Part shown: in pieces, positions 1 through 6,735 of the stretch
Layout of the letters: each line of letters starts with the position of its first letter
How positions within the stretch are numbered: the first letter of the stretch is position 1
Origin: Aurantibacter sp034110465
GTDB lineage: Bacteria; Bacteroidota; Bacteroidia; Flavobacteriales; Flavobacteriaceae
Direction: 5' to 3'
DNA length: 9,466 nucleotides
NCBI GenBank assembly: GCA_034110465.1
Contig: JAWUZD010000019.1
Location: 1-9,466, forward strand
Position numbers and translations under genes: made by a program
The notes under the pieces: generated by a model
What the model was told of the DNA's origin: nothing
Database searches by the model: none
What the model saw: only the letters and a program-made list of their open reading frames with translations

Positions 1-242
1 GGAATAAAAGAAGTTTTACTAGAGTAAAAGTGAAAATCCGAAGAGTAAAATACTTGAATAATATTGTAGAGCAAGACCATCGGAGTATTAAAAGAAGAAT
101 ATTAATTACAACAGGTTTTAAAGAATTTGAATCAGCCCAAAAAACATTAGCAGGAATAGAAATAGTAAACATTATTAGAAAGGGTCAGATACTGAATCCT
201 AAATCTACAACGTTTAAAACTTTCTGCTCACTAGCTTCTTAA
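1..242 (+). CDS. IS6-family DDE transposase, C-terminal fragment (5' end outside window)
   Basis: The reading frame is open from the first complete codon at position 3 to the TAA at 240-242, giving 79 residues. The GTG at 30 is internal and not a real start. The fragment contains the conserved IS6 C-terminal block with YLNN followed by VEQDHR. The Glu encoded at 69-71 in this block is the last acid of the DDE catalytic triad. RSIKRR, GFKEFESA and a terminal IRKGQ stretch follow, all usual for the family. The enzyme would catalyse replicative transposition of the element. Nothing in the visible part suggests inactivation, but the first two catalytic acids lie outside the window. Confidence 0.93.
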   Translation, partial: NKRSFTRVKVKIRRVKYLNNIVEQDHRSIKRRILITTGFKEFESAQKTLAGIEIVNIIRKGQILNPKSTTFKTFCSLAS

Positions 243-275
243 AAATATACTCTTAAAAAATTACAACTCTATTTT

Positions 276-292
276 ATTAATGCGACAGAACC
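276..292 (+). repeat. Terminal inverted repeat, right end of left IS copy
   Basis: The sequence ATTAATGCGACAGAACC is the perfect 17-bp reverse complement of 9046-9062. It begins 33 bases after the transposase stop, the expected place for the IS end, and marks the junction with the cargo at 292/293. Confidence 0.9.
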
Positions 293-485
293 ATTGTTTT
301 GATTATGGTAAATAACTCATTAGTACTTGAATTATTAATAATTATTAGCTCTTATTCTTATTATGGTTTTTGTGTTTTAATGCTTGAAGTTAATCATTTT
401 TAAAGCCTTATAGCTAATTATATTATTAACTAAACTTATATTAAACAAAGTTAGAACTTCTAAAAATCGTATATTCGCTTTAAGT
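293..485. other. Intergenic leader between IS end and first cargo gene
   Basis: This 193-base, very AT-rich stretch has no convincing ORF or RNA gene. It should contain the promoter of the cargo genes. I did not find an exact TTTG-N19-TAnnTTTG pair. The nearest matches are TTTG at 298-301 followed by TAGTACTTG at 321-329, which is one base too long, and TATATTCG at 470-477, which is too close to the start codon. No clear inverted repeat that could serve as an operator was seen. Confidence 0.4.
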
Positions 486-902
486 ATGAAAAAAACATTC
501 CATAAAACAACATCATTATTAATGGCTTTAGTAGTTCTGTTTTCTACTATGTCTTTTACTATTGATATGCATTATTGTGGAGGGACTTTAGTAGATACGG
601 CTATATTTCATAAAGTGAAAACCTGTGGAATGAAAATGCAAAAAACTTCAACTAAAAAAGGCTGTAACATTACAAAAAAGAATTGCTGTAAAGATGAGCA
701 ATTGGTAATAGATGGTCAAAATGAATTACAGCTTTCTGTAGATAAAATTACTTTTGAACAGCAGATTTTTACAGCTTTATTTGTTTGTACATATACTAAC
801 CTTTTTGGAAGCTTAGTAAAAAAAGATCTTTCTTATAAAGACTACAAACCACTCCTCGTCGTTCGGCAAATCTACAAGATTGACCAGACTTATTTAATCT
901 GA
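486..902 (+). CDS. HYC_CC_PP family exported Cys-rich small protein
   Basis: The 138-residue protein has a basic N-terminus (MKKTFHK) and a hydrophobic stretch at about residues 10-26, consistent with export by a signal peptide or an N-terminal anchor. The family signature is visible: HYC at 29-31 followed by GG, Cys47, Cys60, and a CC pair at 67-68. The C-terminus has the usual tyrosine-rich pattern ending in YLI, with Lys-Pro-Leu at 121-123 where the family name implies PP. The family is uncharacterised and seems confined to Bacteroidota. The conserved Cys, His and Met residues and the position ahead of a Cus-type pump suggest a periplasmic metal-binding or sensing role, which is inference. 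A hairpin separates it from the pump gene 108 bases downstream, so it may be transcribed at a different level. The ATG at 486 is chosen because the signal sequence starts there. Confidence 0.82.
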   Translation: MKKTFHKTTSLLMALVVLFSTMSFTIDMHYCGGTLVDTAIFHKVKTCGMKMQKTSTKKGCNITKKNCCKDEQLVIDGQNELQLSVDKITFEQQIFTALFVCTYTNLFGSLVKKDLSYKDYKPLLVVRQIYKIDQTYLI

Positions 903-920
903 TTTTTAAACAATAGACCT

Positions 921-956
921 AATTGTCCTATGGATTTATTCCATTAGGATAGTTTT
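921..956 (+). promoter_or_regulatory. Imperfect hairpin, possible attenuator or weak terminator before cusA
   Basis: The left arm 921-933 pairs with 941-954 around a 7-base loop. This gives 13 pairs, two of them G-U, with one bulged T at 944. The GC-containing core is TCCTATGG against CCATTAGGA. The run of T at 953-956 is short and interrupted by C957, so termination would be partial at most. The position between the HYC_CC_PP gene and the pump operon would allow the two to be expressed at different ratios. Assigned from base pairing only. Confidence 0.45.
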
Positions 957-1010
957 CTGTATTCAGTATTTTCTTAATACCAATGTCTAACTGTTTAATT
1001 ATCAAAATGT

Positions 1011-4000
1011 ATGCTTAATAAAGCGATCAAATATCTTATCGAAAATAAACTAGTAGCAGTTTTAATACTTACCTTATTTGTAGGTTGGGGGATTATTAAC
1101 GCTCCCTTTGGATGGGACACAAAGTTTCTACCTTCAGATCCCGTTGCTGTTGATGCTATTCCAGATATTGGAGAGAATCAACAGATTGTTTTTACAAAGT
1201 GGCAAGGTCGCTCGCCACAAGATATAGAAGACCAAATTACGTATCCATTAACAACATCTTTACTTGGTATTCCAGGAGTAAAAACAATTCGTAGTTCTTC
1301 TATGTTTGGTTTTTCGAGTATTTATATAATTTTTGAAGAAGATATTCAGTTTTATTGGTCTCGTAGTCGGATTTTAGAGAAACTAAATTCATTACCAGTT
1401 AATCTTTTGCCAGATGATGTAAGTCCATCTTTAGGACCAGATGCCACAGGTTTAGGTCAAATATATTGGTATACCTTAGAAGGTCGCGATGAGAAAGGAA
1501 ATGTAACTGGCGGTTGGGATTTACAGGAACTTAGAAGTATTCAAGATTATTATGTAAAATATGCACTTTCGGGCGCAAGTGGTGTTTCGGAAGTCTCTTC
1601 AATTGGTGGTTACGTGCAGGAATATCAAGTTGATGTGAATCCTGAAAAAATGCGTCAATATAAGATTAGTCTTGGTCAAATTGTAAAAGCTGTAAAAGAG
1701 AGTAATCAAGATATTGGAGCACAAACTTTAGAAATTAATCAGGCGGAATATTTAGTTCGTGGTTTAGGTTATGTAAAATCTATAGAAGACATAGAAAATG
1801 CTGTAGTTTCTTCAGAAAATTTCACAGCATTACGAATTAAGGACATGGCAAATGTAACGCTTGGACCAGCAACTAGACGTGGAGTTTTAGATAAAGAAGG
1901 TGCAGAAGTTGTTGGAGGGGTTGTAGTAGCTCGTTATGGAGCAAACCCAATGGAGGTTATTAATAATGTGAAAGCAAAAATTGAGGAGCTAAAAGTAGGT
2001 TTGCCATCAAAAGTATTAACAGACGGAAGCACATCTCAGCTAACTGTAATTCCTTTTTATGACCGTACAGAACTTATTGTAGAAACTTTAGATACATTAA
2101 AAGAAGCATTAACCTTAGAAATTTTAATTACCATATTAGTTATTATCATTATGCTCTTTAATTTAAGAGCTTCTATTCTAATATCGGGATTACTACCTGT
2201 TGCTGTATTGATGGTTTTTGTAACAATGAAAATTTTCAATATAGATGCTAATATTGTAGCATTATCTGGGATTGCCATTGCAATCGGTACTATGGTTGAT
2301 GTTGGTGTTATTTTAGCTGAAAATATGATTCGACATATGGATGATGAAAAGTTGCGCCATAACCAAAGTGGCTTAGCTTACACTACAAACGAAATTATCT
2401 ATAATGCTACGGCTGAAGTGTCGGGAGCAATTTTGACAGCTGTTCTTACTACAATAATTAGTTTTGTACCAGTTTTTACAATGATAGGAGCAGAAGGGAA
2501 ATTATTTAGACCTCTTGCATTTACCAAAACAATGGCATTATCTGCTTCATTAGTAATTGCATTATTTATAATTCCACCATTAGCAGCTTATTTATTTAAG
2601 AAAAAGAGCATTAAAAAATCAGTTAGTTATTTAATTAATAGTGCGCTTATAATTGTTGGTATTATTGCATTAGTTTATGGTTATTGGTTAGGTTTGGTTT
2701 TAATAGCCTTTGGTATTACAACATTACTAACTGTTCAGGAGTTATTTTCTCAAAAACAGTCAAATCTCATAAATGTTATAATAGCTTCTGTTACTATTGT
2801 TTTTCTTTTGGCTTCTTATTGGAGACCATTAGGCTTTGATAGAAGTGTAATAGTAAATTTAATTTTTGTATCCATAATTTGCTTTGGGATCTTGGGTGTG
2901 TTTTCAATCTTTAGAAGGTTTTATAATCAGATTTTAAAATGGGCATTAGCAAACAAAATGCTATTTTTAATTATACCTGTAGCAGTACTTATATCTGGTG
3001 TTTGCATAAAAAATACTACTGGAAAGGAATTTATGCCATCTCTTAATGAAGGATCATTTCTTCTAATGCCTACATCTTTACCACATGCAGGTGTAGAAGA
3101 AAATAAGCGCGTATTACAGCAGTTAGATATGGCTGTAGCGACTATTCCTGAAATAAAAACAGTAGTGGGTAAATCTGGTAGAACGGAATCCCCTTTAGAT
3201 CCAGCACCATTATCTATGTACGAAAATATGATTCAGTATAAATCTGAATATATGCGCAATGCTAAAGGTGAAAGACAACGCTATAAGGTTGATGAAAATG
3301 GTCTTTTTATCACAAAAAATAATAAGCTTGTTACAAACCCTAATACCGACTTAAAACGTGATGATTTAAATTATGATGCTTCAAAATTAAGAGATCCATT
3401 TACTATTAAAAGCAAACATTTAATTGAAGATGAAGATGGCGAATTTTACCGCAACTGGCGACCAGAGATTAAAAGTCCAGACGATATCTGGGATGAAATA
3501 GTAAAAGTGACTAAGTTTCCAGGTGTAACTTCTGCACCAAAATTACAGCCTATTGAAACCCGATTGGTAATGCTGCAAACCGGTATGAGAGCTCCAATGG
3601 GAATTAAAGTAAAAGGTCAAGACTTGGCACAAATAGAATCTTTTGGTTTAAAATTAGAGGAAATATTAAAACAAGCCGAAGGTGTAAAAGAACAAGCCGT
3701 ATTTGCTGACCGTATTGTTGGTAAACCTTATTTATTAATTGACATAAAAAGAGAACAATTAGCGAGATACGGAATATCTATTGTCGATGTGCAACAAATC
3801 TTGCAAGTCGCTGTAGGAGGAATGCCATTAACACAAACAGTTGAAGGCAGAGAACGTTATGGCGTTCGTGTTCGTTATCCAAGAGAGTTGCGTAGTAATC
3901 CAGAAGATCTTAAAAAGATTTATGTTCCTTTAGAAAATGGAAGGCCTGTGCCATTAGGAGAATTAGTTGAAATTAGATACGAACAAGGACCGCAAGTTAT

Positions 4001-4781
4001 TAAAAGTGAAGACACTTTCTTAATAGGTTATGTTCTGTTTGATAAGTTAGATGGCTTTGCAGAAGTAGATGTGGTAGAAAATGCGCAGGCTTTAATTACG
4101 CAAAAAATAAAGTTTGGAGAATTAGCTGTTCCAAAAGGGATTAGTTATCAATTTACAGGAACGTATGAGAATCAATTACGCGCAGAGAAAACACTTTCTG
4201 TAGTCGTTCCTTTGGCACTTGCTATTATTTTCTTGATTTTGTATTTCCAATTTAAATCGGTGACTACATCTCTTATGGTATTTTCAGGGATTGCTGTTGC
4301 ATTTGCTGGTGGTTTTATAATGATTTGGCTTTATGGTCAAGATTGGTTTTTCAATTTTAGTTTATTTGGAGAGAATATGAGAGACCTTTTTAGTATGAAA
4401 ACTATTAATTTAAGTGTCGCTGTTTGGGTTGGGTTTATAGCATTGTTTGGAATTGCAACAGATGATGGTGTTGTAATGGCAACTTACCTAACACAAACTT
4501 TTGAACGCGATAAACCTTCAGATATAAAAGGAATTCGACATTCGGCTCAGGAAGCGGCAAGTAAAAGAATTAGACCTTGTTTAATGACTACTGTAACTAC
4601 CATTCTTGCATTATTACCTGTATTAACCTCTACAGGAAAAGGAAGCGATATTATGATTCCTATGGCTATTCCAATCTTTGGAGGAATGGTTATAGACATT
4701 ACATCTTACTTTTTAGTTCCTGTGTTGTATAGCTGGAGAGAAGAGTTAAAATTAAAAAGAATAGAGAAAAATGAAAAATAA
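1011..4781 (+). CDS. cusA: CusA-type heavy-metal efflux RND transporter, inner-membrane pump, Cu(I)/Ag(I)
   Basis: This is the proton-driven inner-membrane pump of a tripartite efflux complex. The 1256 residues begin with a membrane helix (about 12-31), followed by the CusA-like porter region (DAIPDIG, QDIEDQITYPL, LGPDATGLGQIY). The TM4 motif GIAIAIGTMVD...E with Asp430 and Glu437 is of the CusA (HME4) type. The three methionines that bind Cu(I)/Ag(I) in E. coli CusA are recognisable at Met686 (LLMPTSLP), Met736 (PAPLSMYEN) and Met854 (RLVMLQTG). The protein is about 200 residues longer than E. coli CusA. Extra material includes four hydrophobic segments at about 537-632, about 70 residues between Met736 and Met854, and about 25 residues near 1109-1134. 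TM10 reads ATDDGVVM (Asp1151, Asp1152), and Cys1190 sits where CusA has the relay Lys984. The ATG at 1011 is used because the ATG at 1007 hits a stop after three codons. The last 11 bases overlap the next gene. Cu/Ag specificity is well supported; Zn/Co transport cannot be fully excluded. Confidence 0.93.
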   Translation: MLNKAIKYLIENKLVAVLILTLFVGWGIINAPFGWDTKFLPSDPVAVDAIPDIGENQQIVFTKWQGRSPQDIEDQITYPLTTSLLGIPGVKTIRSSSMFGFSSIYIIFEEDIQFYWSRSRILEKLNSLPVNLLPDDVSPSLGPDATGLGQIYWYTLEGRDEKGNVTGGWDLQELRSIQDYYVKYALSGASGVSEVSSIGGYVQEYQVDVNPEKMRQYKISLGQIVKAVKESNQDIGAQTLEINQAEYLVRGLGYVKSIEDIENAVVSSENFTALRIKDMANVTLGPATRRGVLDKEGAEVVGGVVVARYGANPMEVINNVKAKIEELKVGLPSKVLTDGSTSQLTVIPFYDRTELIVETLDTLKEALTLEILITILVIIIMLFNLRASILISGLLPVAVLMVFVTMKIFNIDANIVALSGIAIAIGTMVDVGVILAENMIRHMDDEKLRHNQSGLAYTTNEIIYNATAEVSGAILTAVLTTIISFVPVFTMIGAEGKLFRPLAFTKTMALSASLVIALFIIPPLAAYLFKKKSIKKSVSYLINSALIIVGIIALVYGYWLGLVLIAFGITTLLTVQELFSQKQSNLINVIIASVTIVFLLASYWRPLGFDRSVIVNLIFVSIICFGILGVFSIFRRFYNQILKWALANKMLFLIIPVAVLISGVCIKNTTGKEFMPSLNEGSFLLMPTSLPHAGVEENKRVLQQLDMAVATIPEIKTVVGKSGRTESPLDPAPLSMYENMIQYKSEYMRNAKGERQRYKVDENGLFITKNNKLVTNPNTDLKRDDLNYDASKLRDPFTIKSKHLIEDEDGEFYRNWRPEIKSPDDIWDEIVKVTKFPGVTSAPKLQPIETRLVMLQTGMRAPMGIKVKGQDLAQIESFGLKLEEILKQAEGVKEQAVFADRIVGKPYLLIDIKREQLARYGISIVDVQQILQVAVGGMPLTQTVEGRERYGVRVRYPRELRSNPEDLKKIYVPLENGRPVPLGELVEIRYEQGPQVIKSEDTFLIGYVLFDKLDGFAEVDVVENAQALITQKIKFGELAVPKGISYQFTGTYENQLRAEKTLSVVVPLALAIIFLILYFQFKSVTTSLMVFSGIAVAFAGGFIMIWLYGQDWFFNFSLFGENMRDLFSMKTINLSVAVWVGFIALFGIATDDGVVMATYLTQTFERDKPSDIKGIRHSAQEAASKRIRPCLMTTVTTILALLPVLTSTGKGSDIMIPMAIPIFGGMVIDITSYFLVPVLYSWREELKLKRIEKNEK

Positions 4782-6009
4782 TAATCTTATTACACGCAAA
4801 ATAATTTTGTTTTTTGGTGCTCTATGTTTTTTTCTTAGTGTTCAAAGTCAAGAATTAGAAAAACTTATAGAAATAGCCTTAAATAGTAACCCTAAAATTA
4901 AAAAATTTGAGTTACAATATAATATTGCTTCAGAAAAAGTGAACGAGGTTAATACACTTCCTAATACCGAATTTGCGGTTGGTTATTTTGCAAGTGAACC
5001 AGAAACACGCACAGGAGCACAACGTTTTAAAGTGTCTGCAAAACAAATGATGCCTTGGTTTGGAAATATAACGGCTAGAGAAAATTATGTAAGTGCGTTA
5101 GCAGATACTAAATATGAAGACATAGTAATCGCAAAACGAAAACTAATTGCTTCTGTATCTCAATCCTATTACAATCTCTATGCTAATAAAGCTAAACAAG
5201 TGATGTTAATAGAAAATATTAAACTATTAGAAACATACGAGAAATTGGCGTTAACATCCGTAGAAGTTGGTAAAGCGTCCGCTGTAGATGTGTTACGATT
5301 GCAAATGAGACAGAATGAAATGCAACAATTATTAGAGGTCTTAAACCAACAGTTTCTTGCAGAACAGACTAATTTTAATAAGCTCTTAAATCGGGATAAA
5401 GCGATTGTAATTACTATAATAAATGAATTGAATTTGCCTTCGCAAGATTTCGAAATTACGACTGAAAATTTAGCATTACATCCAGAATTGTTGAAATATG
5501 ATAAACTCTACAGATCTGTAGAACAATCAGAATTACTGAATATAAAAGAAAGTAGTCCAATGATTGGTTTTGGTTTAGATTATATCAATGTGGAAAAACG
5601 ACCAGATATGAATTTTAGTGATAATGGAAAAGATATAATTATGCCGATGCTATCGTTATCAATACCCATATTTAACAAGAAATTTAAATCTAAAACCAAA
5701 CAAAACGAATTGCAACAACAGGAGATTGAAGCTAAAAAGCAAGAACGTTTAAACACATTGGAAAACCTTTTAGATAAAGCAATGAAAAATAGAGTTTCGG
5801 CGAGAATAAGTTATAAAACGCAAGCTAAAAACTTAAAACAAGCTAAAGATGCAGAAGTTATTTTAATAAAAAACTACGAAACAGGAACTATAGACTTTAA
5901 TGATGTGTTGGATATTCAAGAATTACAATTAAAGTTTCAAATAAATCAAATAGAATCAATTAAAAATTACTATTTGCAAACCACAAATATTAACTATTTA
6001 ACCAATTAG
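4771..6009 (+). CDS. TolC/CusC-type outer-membrane efflux channel
   Basis: The 412-residue protein is the outer-membrane duct of the efflux complex, joining CusA and CusB to the exterior. Residues 1-26 form a signal peptide with likely cleavage after VQS and before Gln27. There is no convincing lipobox, since Cys19 is preceded by GAL, so unlike E. coli CusC it is probably not lipidated. Two outer-membrane-efflux (OEP) repeats follow, roughly 28-210 and 230-410. Each has a long amphipathic helical part and a related motif: EVGKASAVDVLRLQ at 165-178 and YETGTIDFNDVLDIQ at 369-383. The block RTGAQRFKVSAKQMMPWFG (80-98) is typical of Bacteroidota metal-efflux TolC proteins. The gene overlaps cusA by 11 bases, so translation is probably coupled, and it lies 3 bases before the next gene. 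The substrate is inferred from the neighbours, because TolC proteins are not specific by sequence. Confidence 0.92.
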   Translation: MKNNNLITRKIILFFGALCFFLSVQSQELEKLIEIALNSNPKIKKFELQYNIASEKVNEVNTLPNTEFAVGYFASEPETRTGAQRFKVSAKQMMPWFGNITARENYVSALADTKYEDIVIAKRKLIASVSQSYYNLYANKAKQVMLIENIKLLETYEKLALTSVEVGKASAVDVLRLQMRQNEMQQLLEVLNQQFLAEQTNFNKLLNRDKAIVITIINELNLPSQDFEITTENLALHPELLKYDKLYRSVEQSELLNIKESSPMIGFGLDYINVEKRPDMNFSDNGKDIIMPMLSLSIPIFNKKFKSKTKQNELQQQEIEAKKQERLNTLENLLDKAMKNRVSARISYKTQAKNLKQAKDAEVILIKNYETGTIDFNDVLDIQELQLKFQINQIESIKNYYLQTTNINYLTN

Positions 6010-6012
6010 AAA

Positions 6013-6735
6013 ATGAAAAAAACAATAATTATAATTGCATCAATTATTTTGATAATGGTTTTTGTTACTTGTCAAAAAGCAAATAGTAAATCAAATAAAA
6101 CGGTTGTGAAATATTATGGTGCTCTAAGAACAATAATGTCTGGTAATATTAAACCAGTAATTAGTTTAGATAGTTTTTCAAAAGTAAAAAACCTCTATGG
6201 GCTTGGTGCTATAGAGAGTCTAAAAGGTGAAGTACAAATATTTGATAGTAAACCAAGTAATAGTATTGTTATAAATAATAGTTTACATATTAGAGAGGAC
6301 TATAATTTTAAAGCTTCTTTATTAGTATACGCAGAAGTTAAAGAATGGGATTCTTACAAAATAGAAATTATTACTACTAAAGATAAATTAGAAAAAAAGG
6401 TTTTTGAATTAGCAAAAAGTAACGGAATAGATACAGAAAAGCCATTCCCGTTTTTGTTAGAGGGTACAGTTACTTCTTTAGATTGGCATGTAATTAATTG
6501 GAAAGATGGGGATACAATACATACGCATAAAAAACATACAGAAGCTGGCTTAAGCGGAAATTTAAAAAATAGGAAAGTTAAAATTATAGGGTTTTATTCT
6601 ACAAAGCATAAAGCAGTTTTTACACATCATACAACTAATATACATATGCACTTTAAGACAGATGATAATACTATTGCAGGCCATATTGATGACTTGTTGT
6701 TGAATGATAAAATAACATTAAAATTACCAAAATAA
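6013..6735 (+). CDS. Acetolactate-decarboxylase-fold lipoprotein in the copper-efflux operon
   Basis: The 240-residue protein has a hydrophobic N-terminus and Cys20 in a relaxed lipobox (FVTC), so it is probably a lipoprotein. Much of the alpha-acetolactate decarboxylase (PF03306) pattern is visible. GLGAIESLKGE (63-73) matches the family's GLGTFxxLDGE, with Glu73 as the usual active-site acid. PFPFLLEGT (144-152) matches the central block. HMHF at 211-214 with GHI at 223-225 supplies the three histidines (211, 213, 224) that bind zinc in true enzymes. The segment that normally carries a catalytic Arg (KTR) appears as IHTHKKH (169-175), so the Arg seems to be lost and a histidine cluster gained. 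His159, His199, His205 and His206 add to this. Cytosolic acetoin synthesis is unlikely for an exported protein translated between tolC and cusB, from which it is separated by 3 bases and a 1-base overlap. Periplasmic copper binding is the better inference. The fold is fairly sure; the role is unknown. Confidence 0.8.
   Translation: MKKTIIIIASIILIMVFVTCQKANSKSNKTVVKYYGALRTIMSGNIKPVISLDSFSKVKNLYGLGAIESLKGEVQIFDSKPSNSIVINNSLHIREDYNFKASLLVYAEVKEWDSYKIEIITTKDKLEKKVFELAKSNGIDTEKPFPFLLEGTVTSLDWHVINWKDGDTIHTHKKHTEAGLSGNLKNRKVKIIGFYSTKHKAVFTHHTTNIHMHFKTDDNTIAGHIDDLLLNDKITLKLPK

Larger units (their letters stand above)
1..292 (+). mobile_element. IS6-family insertion sequence, 3' end (left copy)
   Basis: This is the right end of an IS whose body lies upstream of the window. 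It comprises the transposase C-terminus, 33 bases of AT-rich non-coding DNA, and the terminal inverted repeat ending at 292. The family call comes from the transposase fragment and from the form of the repeat, whose outer end reads GGTTCTGTCGCA when read inwards, similar in style to IS26-group ends. Confidence 0.85.

Noticed and set aside
30..242. GTG at position 30 as the start of a separate small gene
   Set aside because: The frame is open upstream to the window edge and the protein is the conserved C-terminus of an IS6 transposase, so this is an internal codon of a partial gene.
470..477. TATATTCG as a -7 promoter box for the gene at 486
   Set aside because: It differs from TAnnTTTG by one base, lacks a TTTG box at the right distance, and would leave almost no 5' untranslated region.
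1007..1018. ATG at 1007 as the start of cusA
   Set aside because: It is in another frame and meets TAA after three codons; the ATG at 1011 is in frame with the conserved protein.
2057..2278. Minus-strand ORF of 73 codons inside cusA
   Set aside because: It is antisense to a conserved part of the pump around TM2-TM4 and has no recognisable family or separate signal.
6013..6735. Annotation as a working budA acetolactate decarboxylase of the acetoin pathway
   Set aside because: The probable lipoprotein signal, the apparent loss of the catalytic Arg segment and the copper-efflux operon context argue against it, although the fold is that of the family.
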